In this document: one piece after another, positions 23,420 to 31,873 of the stretch
Layout of the letters: each line of letters starts with the position of its first letter
How positions within the stretch are numbered: the first letter of the stretch is position 1
DNA from: Chitinophagaceae bacterium
GTDB lineage: Bacteria > Bacteroidota > Bacteroidia > Chitinophagales > Chitinophagaceae
Direction: 5' to 3'
Length of the DNA: 64,000 nt
Assembly: GCA_023229465.1 (NCBI GenBank)
Contig: JALNZE010000001.1
Span: 372,001 to 436,000, forward strand
Program-made: the position numbers and the translations under genes
Notes under the pieces: model-generated
Told to the model about the DNA's origin: nothing
Database searches by the model: none
The model's input: the letters and a program-made list of their open reading frames with translations, nothing else

Positions 23420-24034
23420 ATGCAACTTCCCTCTTCCCTTTTACAAAACGCCGTAGCCGAATTTTCAAAGCTGCCCGGTATTGGAAAAAAAACGGCATTG
23501 CGACTGGTATTGCATTTATTAAAACAGGAGGTGACTGAGGTGCGGCATTTTGGAGAAACCATCGCGAAAATGCGGAGGGATATTAAGTTTTGCCAGCGTT
23601 GCCAAAACATCAGCGATGGCGATATTTGTTCTATCTGCGCTAATTCCATGCGTAACCAGCGTATGATCTGTGTGGTTGAAAATATCCGCGATGTAATCGC
23701 CATTGAAAGTACCCAGCAGTTAAGCGGAACCTACCATGTACTGGGCGGTGTTATCTCACCATTAGACGGCATCGGCCCCAACCAGTTACACATCCAATCC
23801 CTGGTAAACCGGATTACTAAAGAAGAAACCGAGGAATTGGTTTTCGCGTTGAGTCCGAATATCCAGGGCGATACCACCATTTACTATATACAGAAAAAAA
23901 TAGCCCATCTCCCCTGCCGCGTCACTACTATTGCCAGGGGTATTGCCTTTGGCGGTGAGCTGGAATATGCCGATGAAATGACCCTTTCACGAAGTATTGC
24001 CAACCGCCTGCCTGTTCAGCAATATGTAAAATGA
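23420..24034 (+). CDS. recR: Recombination mediator protein RecR
   Basis: 204 residues, the usual RecR length. Layout: helix-hairpin-helix (EFSKLPGIGKKTALRLVLHLL, about 12-32), a C4 zinc finger (CQRC...CSIC, about 57-75), a Toprim domain (MICVVENIRDVIAIE, then LSPNIQGDTTIYYI) and a C-terminal Walker B-like region. RecR works with RecO and RecF to load RecA on single-stranded DNA at gaps. It starts with MQLPSSLLQNAVAEF, a normal family start, just after the 7-bp-period repeat. No recO or recF is adjacent. Confidence 0.95.
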   Translation: MQLPSSLLQNAVAEFSKLPGIGKKTALRLVLHLLKQEVTEVRHFGETIAKMRRDIKFCQRCQNISDGDICSICANSMRNQRMICVVENIRDVIAIESTQQLSGTYHVLGGVISPLDGIGPNQLHIQSLVNRITKEETEELVFALSPNIQGDTTIYYIQKKIAHLPCRVTTIARGIAFGGELEYADEMTLSRSIANRLPVQQYVK

Positions 24035-24114
24035 GAAATGATAAAACCCTCTTTTCACTTCTTTTTATCAATAAGATTAGATAATTTGCAGTTGTAACAT
24101 CAAATTAGCCGGCT

Positions 24115-24540
24115 ATGCAAAAATGGATAAGAATCGTATTACTCATTGTTGGCATTGCCATCATCACGGGCGGCATTATCGCGTACCGGATTTTTACCAA
24201 ACCACACAGGGATGTATCGGCAGAAAAGGGTCTTGAGCTTTCAGCGCAAAGTCTGTATAACGCGTTCCGTACCGATGAAGCGGCGGCGAATGCGAAATAC
24301 CTTGACAAAGCGATAGCGTTAACGGGCGAAGTAGCGGAAGTAACCACTAACCAGGAGGGCAATACGGTGGTAAATTTTAAAACGAATGATCCCTTATTTA
24401 TGATCAATTGCACTTTTAAAATAAAACCGGGAGAACTGGCACCCGGACAAACCATTACATTCAAAGGCATTTGTACAGGCTATATTCCCGGGTTTAATGT
24501 GGTGATTAATGAAGGGGTACTGGTAGGAGTTGGGAGGTAG
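24115..24540 (+). CDS. OB-fold tRNA_anti-like membrane-anchored protein
   Basis: 141 residues: one N-terminal membrane segment (about 6-24), then a tRNA_anti-like OB fold (ALTGEVAEVTTNQEGNTVVNF, GQTITFKGICTGYIPGFNVVINEGVLV). Proteins of this type are common in Bacteroidota beside yceI, as here (next gene 36 bases on); their function is not known. The last codons (GVGR and stop) are written in a 7-bp-period repeat, so the natural C-terminus may have been replaced when the repeat arose. Confidence 0.75.
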   Translation: MQKWIRIVLLIVGIAIITGGIIAYRIFTKPHRDVSAEKGLELSAQSLYNAFRTDEAAANAKYLDKAIALTGEVAEVTTNQEGNTVVNFKTNDPLFMINCTFKIKPGELAPGQTITFKGICTGYIPGFNVVINEGVLVGVGR

Positions 24541-24551
24541 GAGTTGGGGGG
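24524..24551. repeat. Degenerate 7-bp-period repeat (locus 3), overlapping the end of a gene
   Basis: Units TAGGAGT, TGGGAGG, TAGGAGT, TGGGGGG in register. The first 17 bases code for the C-terminus of the OB-fold protein, including its stop at 24538-24540. Confidence 0.65.
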
Positions 24552-24576
24552 GGTACTCGTAAAATAAATTTAGGAC

Positions 24577-25101
24577 ATGAAAATATTTATTTCTTTTTTG
24601 ATAAGCATCTTGTTACTGGCAACCGAAGCGCGGGCCCAAAAAGTATTCGCCACACGCAATGGCAAGATCAGTTTTATGGCGCCGTCGGATGATGATGTGA
24701 AGGCGGTAAATAATGAAGTTACCAGCAGGATAGCGGATAATGGACAGTTGAATTTTAGTTTGCTGTTGAAAGGATTTAAGTTTAAATATGCAGAAATGCA
24801 GGAAGATTTTAATGATAAGTATGTGGAAAGCAGTAAGTTTCCGAGGGCTGATTTCAAAGGAACAATTGTGAACCTGAAAGAAGTGAATTTCAGTAAAGAC
24901 GGATCATATAAAGTAACGGTTACAGGTGATCTTACGATGCATGGGGTAACGAAAAATATTACCGTAACCGGTAAACTGGCTATAAAAGCAGGCAAGCCCC
25001 TGGCCAGTTGCCAGTTTACGATAGTCATGAAAGACTTTGGTATAGAAGCATCCGCGGTTACTTCAAAAGTAACGGCTGAGGTTAGTTGCCAGTATCAATA
25101 A
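24577..25101 (+). CDS. YceI-family periplasmic protein
   Basis: 174 residues. Signal peptide at about 1-20 (ends ATEARA-Q), then a YceI lipocalin-like barrel: GKISFMAPSDD, YVESSKFPRADFKGTIVN and GDLTMHGVTKNITVTGKLAIK, ending in a strand-rich DFGIEASAVTSKVTAEVSC. YceI proteins bind isoprenoid quinone-like lipids in the periplasm (family knowledge); the ligand here is unknown. It follows the OB-fold gene and ends before a strong terminator at 25120-25163. Confidence 0.9.
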   Translation: MKIFISFLISILLLATEARAQKVFATRNGKISFMAPSDDDVKAVNNEVTSRIADNGQLNFSLLLKGFKFKYAEMQEDFNDKYVESSKFPRADFKGTIVNLKEVNFSKDGSYKVTVTGDLTMHGVTKNITVTGKLAIKAGKPLASCQFTIVMKDFGIEASAVTSKVTAEVSCQYQ

Positions 25102-25119
25102 CCCCTTATATTCCTCTCA

Positions 25120-25163
25120 AAAGGGCTATGGGCTTATATTTTGTAATAAGCCCATAGCCCTTT
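25120..25163. terminator. Strong 18-bp hairpin terminator after yceI
   Basis: Perfect 18-bp arms (25120-25137 and 25146-25163) around an 8-base loop ATTTTGTA. The stem holds GGGCTATGGGC and ends in a T-rich tail. It separates yceI from the promoter of the metH unit, which begins at its last base. Confidence 0.85.
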
Positions 25164-25170
25164 ATCTTTG
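25163..25170 (+). promoter_or_regulatory. -7 promoter element of the split metH operon
   Basis: TATCTTTG, a perfect TAnnTTTG match, starts on the last base of the terminator. Transcription would begin near 25176 and give an untranslated leader of about 168 bases before metH. Confidence 0.6.
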
Positions 25171-25175
25171 CCGTA

Positions 25176-25343
25176 CTTACAGCAGGTGGATTTGTTTATT
25201 GTTCAGCCTGTATCCCGGTTTTACCGGGATCAATCGAACTAATAAACGTTTTAAAGTGACCCTCCCACACTCTCTAAAGCGTTTACCGTTCGGTATTTAA
25301 TGATTGATCTGCATGAATTTTGTGCAGGATTAAAAGGAATACT
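25176..25343 (+). promoter_or_regulatory. Structured 5' leader upstream of metH (candidate riboswitch)
   Basis: A bulged 11-bp stem pairs 25194-25204 with 25236-25247 (T25240 bulged). Inside it, a 7-bp GC-rich stem pairs ATCCCGG (25212-25218) with CCGGGAT (25224-25230) over the loop TTTTA. Further on are TACCG-TT-CGGTA (25284-25295) and, close to the ribosome binding site, CTGCA/TGCAG (about 25309-25327). The long leader, nested stems and a hairpin beside the AAAAGGA site are what a metabolite or attenuation switch would show. No cobalamin-box or SAM-I/SAM-II consensus was recognised. Function inferred only from position. Confidence 0.45.
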
Positions 25344-26357
25344 ATGGATATCAGAAAAGAACTGGAAAAAAGAATATTGGTAATAGATGGCGCCATGGGT
25401 ACCATGATACAACGCCACAAGCTAACCGAAACCGATTACAGGGGTGAACGGTTTAAGGATTGGCGCTCAGATGTAAAGGGTAATAACGACCTTTTATGCA
25501 TTACCCAACCGGATATTATCAAAGGCATCCATAAATTATACCTGGCCGCCGGCGCGGATATTATTGAAACCAATACTTTCAGCAGTACCGCTATTGCCAT
25601 GGCAGATTATGATATGCAGGCACTGGCTTATGAATTGAATGTGGCCGCCTCCAGATGTGCCAGAGAAGCCATACAGGAATTTATGGCGGAAAATCCGGGT
25701 ACCACCCCGAAGTTCGTGGCAGGCGCGATTGGCCCGCTGAATAAAACACTCAGTCTCTCGCCCGACGTTAATAACCCCGGTTACCGTGCCGTTAGTTTTG
25801 ATGACGTAGTGGCCGCTTATTATGAGCAGATTAAGGGACTGGTTGATGGTGGCGTAGATGTATTACTGATCGAAACCATCTTCGACACCCTGAATGCCAA
25901 GGGCGCTATTTATGCGGCGAAAAAATATTTCAGGGATCATCATAAAGTGGAACTACCTATCATGATCAGCGGAACCATAACAGATGCTTCCGGAAGAACG
26001 CTTAGCGGGCAAACATTAGAAGCTTTTTATACTTCTGTTATGCATGCCAATCCATTAAGTGTTGGATTGAATTGTGCCCTGGGTGCGGCGGAAATGAGAA
26101 GTTATATTGAAGAGCTCTCCCAGCTAGCAACCTGCTATACTTCGGCCTACCCCAATGCCGGCTTACCCAATGCGATGGGTGAATATGATGAGCAGCCACA
26201 TGAAACAGCGCATTTTATTGAAGAATGGGCCAGCCAGGGATTTGTAAATATTGTAGGGGGCTGCTGCGGTACCACTCCGGACCACATCAAACATATCGCG
26301 GATAATGTGAGAAAGATAAAAACAAGGGAGCTGCCTGTGATGGAAGCGGTACTTTAA
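25344..26357 (+). CDS. metH: Methionine synthase, homocysteine-binding module (separate protein)
   Basis: 337 residues from MDIRKELEK; AAAAGGA stands 7 bases before this ATG. It is the N-terminal homocysteine S-methyltransferase barrel of MetH: ILVIDGAMGTMIQRH (about 10-24), GADIIETNTFSS, LIETIFDTLNAK. The zinc ligands are visible: the cysteine in VGLNCALGAAEM and the pair in NIVGGCCGTTPDHI (about 306-319). It ends there, where MetH normally continues into the pterin domain. That remainder is the next gene, 41 bases on. A two-protein MetH is known in Bacteroidota, so this is not a broken gene. Confidence 0.9.
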   Translation: MDIRKELEKRILVIDGAMGTMIQRHKLTETDYRGERFKDWRSDVKGNNDLLCITQPDIIKGIHKLYLAAGADIIETNTFSSTAIAMADYDMQALAYELNVAASRCAREAIQEFMAENPGTTPKFVAGAIGPLNKTLSLSPDVNNPGYRAVSFDDVVAAYYEQIKGLVDGGVDVLLIETIFDTLNAKGAIYAAKKYFRDHHKVELPIMISGTITDASGRTLSGQTLEAFYTSVMHANPLSVGLNCALGAAEMRSYIEELSQLATCYTSAYPNAGLPNAMGEYDEQPHETAHFIEEWASQGFVNIVGGCCGTTPDHIKHIADNVRKIKTRELPVMEAVL

Positions 26358-26369
26358 AAATTTTAATGT

Positions 26370-26393
26370 AAGGGCCTTCGTGGTTCAAAAAAA
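26370..26393. repeat. Short relic of the CACGAAGG repeat family between the two metH genes
   Basis: GGCCTTCGTGGTTC reads on the other strand as GAACCACGAAGGCC, matching the start of the 8-bp-period repeat at 34413. Only about one unit is left. Confidence 0.3.
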
Positions 26394-26398
26394 ATAAA

Positions 26399-29110
26399 AT
26401 GAGTCTTTCAATTAAACCTTATCTACGCTTATCCGGCCTCGAACCTTTGGTAGTGCGGCCCGAAACGAATTTTGTGAACGTAGGTGAAAGAACCAATGTA
26501 ACCGGTTCTAAAAAATTCGCTCGCCTCATCAGGGATAATCAATACGAAGAAGCATTGTCTGTTGCCCGCCAGCAGGTAGAAAGTGGCGCGCAGATATTGG
26601 ATGTAAATATGGATGATGCCATGCTGGAAGGGGTAACCGCCATGACAACTTTCATGAACCTGGTTCAGAGTGAACCAGATATTGCCCGTATTCCCATTAT
26701 GATTGACAGTTCTAAATTCGAGATCATAGAAGCCGGATTAAAATGTGTACAGGGCAAGTGTATTGTTAACTCTATCTCCATGAAAGAAGGAGAAGAGAAA
26801 TTTATTAACCAGGCTTTTACCTGTAAAGCCTTTGGCGCCGCGGTAATTGTGATGGCATTTGATGAACTGGGACAGGCAGATACCAAACAACGCAAAATAG
26901 ATATATGCGTTCGTGCCTATAAAATACTAACCGAAAAAGTGGGGTTTGCCCCGCAGGATATTATTTTCGATCCTAATATTTTTGCCATTGCCACAGGGAT
27001 AGAAGAACACAATAATTACGCGGTTGATTTTATTGAAGCTACGCGGGAGATCAAGCGTTTGATGCCACTGACAAAAGTGAGTGGGGGTGTTTCCAATGTG
27101 TCTTTTTCTTTTCGTGGAAACGATCATGTTCGCGAAGCCATTCACGCCGTTTTCCTTTATCACGCCATCAATGCCGGTATGGATATGGGAATTGTAAATG
27201 CCGGTCAACTGGTGGTTTACGACGAAATTGAGCCCACCCTCCGGCAGCTTTGTGAGGATGTGATACTCAACCGGAACAACGATAATAACGAAGCCACTGA
27301 AAAGTTGATTATTCATGCCGAAATCGTAAAAGCCAAAGGAAAAATAGCCATAAAGGATGAGGCATGGAGAAATGATCCGGTAGAGAAAAGGCTCTCGCAC
27401 TCACTGGTTAATGGTATTACCGATTATATAGATATAGATACGGAAGAAGCCAGGCAAAAATATGCCACCCCCCTGGAAGTGATTGAGGGCCCCTTAATGG
27501 ATGGTATGGGTATTGTGGGCGATTTGTTTGGCGCGGGAAAAATGTTTTTACCACAGGTGGTGAAAAGTGCAAGGGTAATGAAGAAGAGTGTGGCCATACT
27601 TACCCCCTATATAGAAGCGGAAAAAGAAGAAAGAAAACAGGCGCATATAGCCGCGGGCACTACCAATACAGAGGCCGCCGGCGCTGCTAAAATATTACTC
27701 GCCACGGTAAAGGGTGATGTACATGATATAGGTAAGAATATTGTGGGGGTAGTATTGGGTTGTAATGGCTATGATATTATTGATTTGGGTGTGATGGTAC
27801 CCGCCGATAAAATTCTGGAAACCGCGCAAAGAGAAAAAGTAGCCATTATTGGCCTGAGTGGATTGATTACTCCCTCACTGGATGAGATGGTACATATAGC
27901 CAAAGAGATGAAACGCCGTGGCATGACGCAGCCCCTGCTGATTGGAGGCGCCACTACTTCGCGTATACATACTGCCGTAAAAATTGCGCCTGAATATGAA
28001 TCAGGCGTGGTGCACGTACTGGATGCTTCGCGTAGTGTTACGGTGGCGGGCTCTCTGCTAAGTAAGGAACAGAAAATGGATTTCCTGACCGGTATCAAAG
28101 AAGAATATGTTAAGCTGAAACATGGATTTGATAATAAAAAAACAGTCAAAAATTACCTGGCTTACGAAGAAGCATTAAAGAATAAAGTGAAGGTAGACTG
28201 GAATAATCATGTAACAGCAACACCCGGTTTTACCGGCACCAGGGTATTTGATAATTTCGACCTGGCTGTTTTACGCCCGTTTATAGACTGGAAACCATTT
28301 TTTATTACCTGGGAGATGCATGGTAATTTTCCCGCGATTCTTACAGACAGCGTAGTAGGTAAAGAAGCCACTAAACTATATAAGGATGCCAATGACCTCC
28401 TTGATAAGATCATTGCGGAAAAATGGTTAACGGCCAAAGGCACTATCGGTTTCTGGGAGGCTTCCAGTGAGGATGATGTGGTAGAAGTGAGAACAGGGAA
28501 TGAGATCGTTACACTTTCATTTCTTCGCCAGCAGATAAAGAAAGCTGCCGGTCAGCCTAATTTATCATTGGCAGATTTTATCGCGCCAAAGACGAGTGGT
28601 AAAAAAGATTTTATCGGCGCGTTCGCGGTAACCATTGATGGCATTGAAAAGCACCTGGAAAAATTTGAAGCCGGTCACGACGATTATAATAAAATCATGT
28701 TGCAGGCATTGGCCGACCGGTTTGCAGAAGCTTTTGCAGAGGCGCTACACCTGCAAACCAGGAAAGAATTCTGGGGATACGATAAGGAAGAGAATCTGAG
28801 CAATGAAGCATTAATCAAGGAACAATACAATGGTATCCGGCCTGCCCCGGGCTATCCGGCCTGCCCTGATCATACAGAAAAATATAAATTATTCGATTTA
28901 CTGAAAGCAACCGATACGATAGGCATACAATTAACGGAAAGCCTTGCCATGTACCCCGCTTCATCTGTATGTGGCTGGTATTTTTCCAATCCCGGGAGCC
29001 AATACTTTGGTGTAGGAAAAATTCAACGCGATCAACTGGAAGCTTATGCAAAACGCAAAAACATGCCTGTTGAAGTTGCGGAAAAGTGGTTACGACCCGT
29101 ATTAGAATAA
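26399..29110 (+). CDS. metH: Methionine synthase, pterin, cobalamin and activation modules
   Basis: 903 residues carrying what the preceding gene lacks. Methyltetrahydrofolate (pterin-binding) barrel at about 15-280 (NFVNVGERTNVTGSKKF, GAQILDVNMDD, MIDSSKFE); cobalamin cap helices at about 315-410; B12-binding Rossmann domain with VKGDVHDIGKNI (near 443-454: the D-x-H-x-x-G that ligates cobalt) and LGVMVPADKI; C-terminal AdoMet-binding reactivation domain with NGIRPAPGYPACPDHTEK and SLAMYPASSVCGWYFSNP. Together the two proteins make methionine from homocysteine and methyl-folate. The gap holds a relic of a repeat rather than a promoter, so the two are co-transcribed. Confidence 0.95.
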   Translation: MSLSIKPYLRLSGLEPLVVRPETNFVNVGERTNVTGSKKFARLIRDNQYEEALSVARQQVESGAQILDVNMDDAMLEGVTAMTTFMNLVQSEPDIARIPIMIDSSKFEIIEAGLKCVQGKCIVNSISMKEGEEKFINQAFTCKAFGAAVIVMAFDELGQADTKQRKIDICVRAYKILTEKVGFAPQDIIFDPNIFAIATGIEEHNNYAVDFIEATREIKRLMPLTKVSGGVSNVSFSFRGNDHVREAIHAVFLYHAINAGMDMGIVNAGQLVVYDEIEPTLRQLCEDVILNRNNDNNEATEKLIIHAEIVKAKGKIAIKDEAWRNDPVEKRLSHSLVNGITDYIDIDTEEARQKYATPLEVIEGPLMDGMGIVGDLFGAGKMFLPQVVKSARVMKKSVAILTPYIEAEKEERKQAHIAAGTTNTEAAGAAKILLATVKGDVHDIGKNIVGVVLGCNGYDIIDLGVMVPADKILETAQREKVAIIGLSGLITPSLDEMVHIAKEMKRRGMTQPLLIGGATTSRIHTAVKIAPEYESGVVHVLDASRSVTVAGSLLSKEQKMDFLTGIKEEYVKLKHGFDNKKTVKNYLAYEEALKNKVKVDWNNHVTATPGFTGTRVFDNFDLAVLRPFIDWKPFFITWEMHGNFPAILTDSVVGKEATKLYKDANDLLDKIIAEKWLTAKGTIGFWEASSEDDVVEVRTGNEIVTLSFLRQQIKKAAGQPNLSLADFIAPKTSGKKDFIGAFAVTIDGIEKHLEKFEAGHDDYNKIMLQALADRFAEAFAEALHLQTRKEFWGYDKEENLSNEALIKEQYNGIRPAPGYPACPDHTEKYKLFDLLKATDTIGIQLTESLAMYPASSVCGWYFSNPGSQYFGVGKIQRDQLEAYAKRKNMPVEVAEKWLRPVLE

Positions 29111-29125
29111 CTTAAAAAAGTAAAA

Positions 29126-29935
29126 ATGAAAATGTGGCGCTTACTAATTTTGATGGCAATGGTTATCCCGATGATTGCTCATGCACAGGAAAAAATAAAA
29201 GAACGTAAGGGAGAATTTTATTTTTCATGGGGCTACAATAAGGAATGGTATACACATTCAGATGTGAAAGTGAACCAGCCATCCCTGAACAGTAATTATA
29301 CGCTCAACAATGTAAGATCGCATGATAATCCGGGATGGGATAAGGGTTTATTCAGCATTCCGCTCAGTATTCCACAATACAATTACCGGTTAGGCTATTT
29401 CTTTAATAAGAAAAAAGGGCTGGCATTCGAGATCAACTTCGACCATACCAAACATATTATTCAGGACGGGCAAATGGTGCGGGTAACCGGATTGCTCAAT
29501 GGCCGGCAGGTAGACAGTACCATCCATTTTTCTGAAGCAACCGGATTTTATTATTTTTTGAATAACGGCGCTAATTTTTTATTATTCAATCTCGTAAAAC
29601 GCTGGCGCTGGTATGAAGCAAAAAACGGGCGCTTTGCAATAGATGCTTTGGGCAAGGCTGGCATTGGTCCGGTAATTCCGCATGTACAGAACAGGTTATT
29701 TGGCAAAGATAATAACGCGGGTTTCCAGCTTGGCGGATGGAATATGGGGGTTGAAACCGCCGTTCGCGCTACATTCTATAAACAGGTATACCTGGAATTT
29801 TCCAACAAGGTTGATTATGCCCGCTACTCAAACTTAAAAGTTTACCAGGGTACCGCAAAACAGGCTTTTGGTACCTATGAACTGATCCTTAGTTTGGGCT
29901 ATACCTGGCAGGGCGGCAAAAAAATAACCAATTAA
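29126..29935 (+). CDS. Predicted outer-membrane beta-barrel protein
   Basis: 269 residues. Signal peptide at about 1-22 (MKMWRLLILMAMVIPMIAHA), then many alternating-hydrophobic strands rich in Tyr, Trp and Phe (GEFYFSWGYNKEWY, YRLGYFFNKKKGLAFEINFDH) and a final strand ending TYELILSLGYTW before GGKKITN. It begins 15 bases after metH and could be read through from it, but no functional link is clear. No specific family is recognised. Confidence 0.65.
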   Translation: MKMWRLLILMAMVIPMIAHAQEKIKERKGEFYFSWGYNKEWYTHSDVKVNQPSLNSNYTLNNVRSHDNPGWDKGLFSIPLSIPQYNYRLGYFFNKKKGLAFEINFDHTKHIIQDGQMVRVTGLLNGRQVDSTIHFSEATGFYYFLNNGANFLLFNLVKRWRWYEAKNGRFAIDALGKAGIGPVIPHVQNRLFGKDNNAGFQLGGWNMGVETAVRATFYKQVYLEFSNKVDYARYSNLKVYQGTAKQAFGTYELILSLGYTWQGGKKITN

Positions 29936-29948
29936 TTGAAAAGCTGTT

Positions 29949-30680
29949 TCAACCTTTTTCAAATAACCACCATAATCTTTTCCGTGGCTTAACCGGATAA
30001 TTTTTTGCCATATAAGCCTGGATGTATTGCATGGCTTCTTCTATATCATCCGTTAGCAATACTAATTTATTATCTGATTTCGCCACAGTACCTTCCTGTA
30101 CCATCTTATCAAAGACTTCCATTAATGGCTGAAAAAAGGTTTTGCCATATAGTACAATCGGGAAATTCTTGATCACTTTTGTCTGAGCCAGGGTAATGGT
30201 TTCAAAAAATTCATCCATGGTACCGAACCCTCCGGGCATAATAATAAAAGCATAGGAATATTTTACCAGTAACACTTTTCTAATAAAGAAATAATCAATC
30301 GTTAGCCATTTATCCATATACGGATTTGGATGTTGTTCAAAGGGTAATTTAATATTACATCCCACCGATAATCCATTGCTTTCATAGGCGCCTCTGTTGG
30401 CCGCCTCCATTATACCTGGGCCGCCACCAGTCATGGTGGTAAACCCCAGCGCTGCAATCCGTTTCCCGAATCCGCGCGCTGCTTCATAGTAAGGATGTCC
30501 CTCAATAAACCTTGACGAACCGAATACTGTGATACAGGGGCCTACAAAATGCAGGGCCCTGTATCCTTTAATAAACTGTATAAACACGCCCCAGGCAAAA
30601 CTAAATTCGTGTAAGCGGGATCTGGGGCCATCAAGATAGAGAGATTCTTTAGCTGGAATGATTCGTTCCGTTTTTGCCAT
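29949..30680 (-). CDS. LOG-family (TIGR00730-type) protein
   Basis: 243 residues. Rossmann fold with the two family signatures GGGPGIMEAANRGAYE (about 92-107) and PGGFGTMDEFFE (about 158-169), which form the active site of LOG phosphoribohydrolases. Such enzymes cleave purine nucleoside 5'-monophosphates into base and ribose 5-phosphate (cytokinin activation in plants; nucleotide salvage in bacteria). The former mis-annotation is 'lysine decarboxylase'. It stands alone, convergent with the barrel protein gene and divergent from the next gene. The exact substrate is unknown. Confidence 0.85.
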   Translation of the reverse strand: MAKTERIIPAKESLYLDGPRSRLHEFSFAWGVFIQFIKGYRALHFVGPCITVFGSSRFIEGHPYYEAARGFGKRIAALGFTTMTGGGPGIMEAANRGAYESNGLSVGCNIKLPFEQHPNPYMDKWLTIDYFFIRKVLLVKYSYAFIIMPGGFGTMDEFFETITLAQTKVIKNFPIVLYGKTFFQPLMEVFDKMVQEGTVAKSDNKLVLLTDDIEEAMQYIQAYMAKNYPVKPRKRLWWLFEKG

Positions 30681-30753
30681 ATACTTTGCTTATATTCAAT
30701 CAAATTAGCATAAAATTTGCTACTATAAAGATAACACAAACAATTACTGAGTA

Positions 30754-31065
30754 ATGAACCCCGGGAAATGTATTGTATATTTACTGCTGCTATTTTTTGC
30801 ACAGCCCGTTTTTGCACAGAAAAAAATTGTGCTTGAAAAAATACGTTCGTTTGCAGTGAATGATCCTGTAATAACCTACTGGCAAAAGGTAGAAACCAGC
30901 AAAACAATTGCCTTGCAACCCAGCCGTACCCTGGTGGAACACCAGCTTCTTCCACTGGCTGATACCACCAATGTTAAGATTGAATTTGTACTTTTTGATG
31001 CATCTTTATCCCCTGAATTATTAAACCGGTTATTCATGATCGGGTTTAACCGCTTTTTTGAATAA
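30754..31065 (+). CDS. Small secreted protein of unknown function
   Basis: 103 residues. Signal peptide at about 1-21 (ends QPVFA-Q), then a small mixed alpha/beta domain: LEKIRSFAVNDPVITYWQKVE, a central polar part and a hydrophobic C-terminus LLNRLFMIGFNRFFE. No family is recognised. It lies 14 bases before the exonuclease III gene on the same strand. Its own start codon follows a gene-free 73-base divergent gap shared with the LOG gene. Confidence 0.6.
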   Translation: MNPGKCIVYLLLLFFAQPVFAQKKIVLEKIRSFAVNDPVITYWQKVETSKTIALQPSRTLVEHQLLPLADTTNVKIEFVLFDASLSPELLNRLFMIGFNRFFE

Positions 31066-31079
31066 TGTAAAATACGTAC

Positions 31080-31850
31080 ATGCGCATCATCTCTTATAAT
31101 GTTAATGGTATTCGTGCCGCCATCAATAAAGGTTTTACCGATTGGTTACAAACCGATCCGGCAGATATTATTTGCCTGCAGGAAACCAAGGCTGTAAAAG
31201 AAAATGTGGATTTTAAAAAGATAGAGGACCTGGGTTATCATACTTACTGGTTCTCTGCTCACAAAAAAGGATATAGCGGTGTGGCCATTTTTACTAAAAT
31301 TAAACCAGACAATATTGAGTATGGCCATGCACACGAAAAAAGCGATTTTGAAGGCAGGGTCATACGTGCCGATTTTGGTAACCTCACACTTATTAATGCC
31401 TATTTCCCTTCCGGCACCAGTGGAGATGAGAGGCAGGCCTTTAAATATCACTGGCTGGATACATTTTTCACCTACTTAGAGGAGCTGAAAAAAACCAGGC
31501 CCCGTTTAATTGTGGTAGGTGATTATAATATTGCACATACTACCATAGACATACACGATCCGAAGGGCAATAAAAATTCGTCCGGTTTTTTACCGGAAGA
31601 AAGGGCCTGGATGGATGAATTTCTTAGTAAAGGATGGGTTGACAGTTTTCGTCAGATGCATCCTGATACAACCGGGGCCTATTCGTGGTGGAGCCAGCGT
31701 TTTCCAACGGTAAGGTCGCAAAACAAAGGATGGCGTATAGATTATATCTGTATCACCAAAAACCTGAAAGACCGGTTAGTAGAAGCAAAAATTTACCCCA
31801 ACGTAAAACACAGCGACCACTGTCCCATCTACGCCGAAATCAATCAATAA
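31080..31850 (+). CDS. xth: Exodeoxyribonuclease III (AP endonuclease)
   Basis: 256 residues of the EEP nuclease fold. Motifs: MRIISYNVNGIRAA (Asn7 region), ICLQETKA with the metal-binding glutamate (near 36), YFPSGTSGDERQAFKYHW, VVGDYNIAHTTIDIHDP (D-x-N catalytic pair near 143-145) and the C-terminal KHSDHCPIYAEI (catalytic Asp-His near 247). It cuts DNA at abasic sites and removes 3' blocking groups in base excision repair. It is followed 23 bases on by a DUF4286 gene. Confidence 0.93.
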   Translation: MRIISYNVNGIRAAINKGFTDWLQTDPADIICLQETKAVKENVDFKKIEDLGYHTYWFSAHKKGYSGVAIFTKIKPDNIEYGHAHEKSDFEGRVIRADFGNLTLINAYFPSGTSGDERQAFKYHWLDTFFTYLEELKKTRPRLIVVGDYNIAHTTIDIHDPKGNKNSSGFLPEERAWMDEFLSKGWVDSFRQMHPDTTGAYSWWSQRFPTVRSQNKGWRIDYICITKNLKDRLVEAKIYPNVKHSDHCPIYAEINQ

Positions 31851-31873
31851 CCCAATTATTACTTATTAATTAA

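Noticed and set aside
25176..25343. Cobalamin or SAM-II riboswitch upstream of metH
   Set aside because: No cobalamin-box-like core was found. The AAAAGGA near the start resembles the end of SAM-II, but the loop is too short and the pseudoknot partner is missing. Kept only as an unclassified leader.
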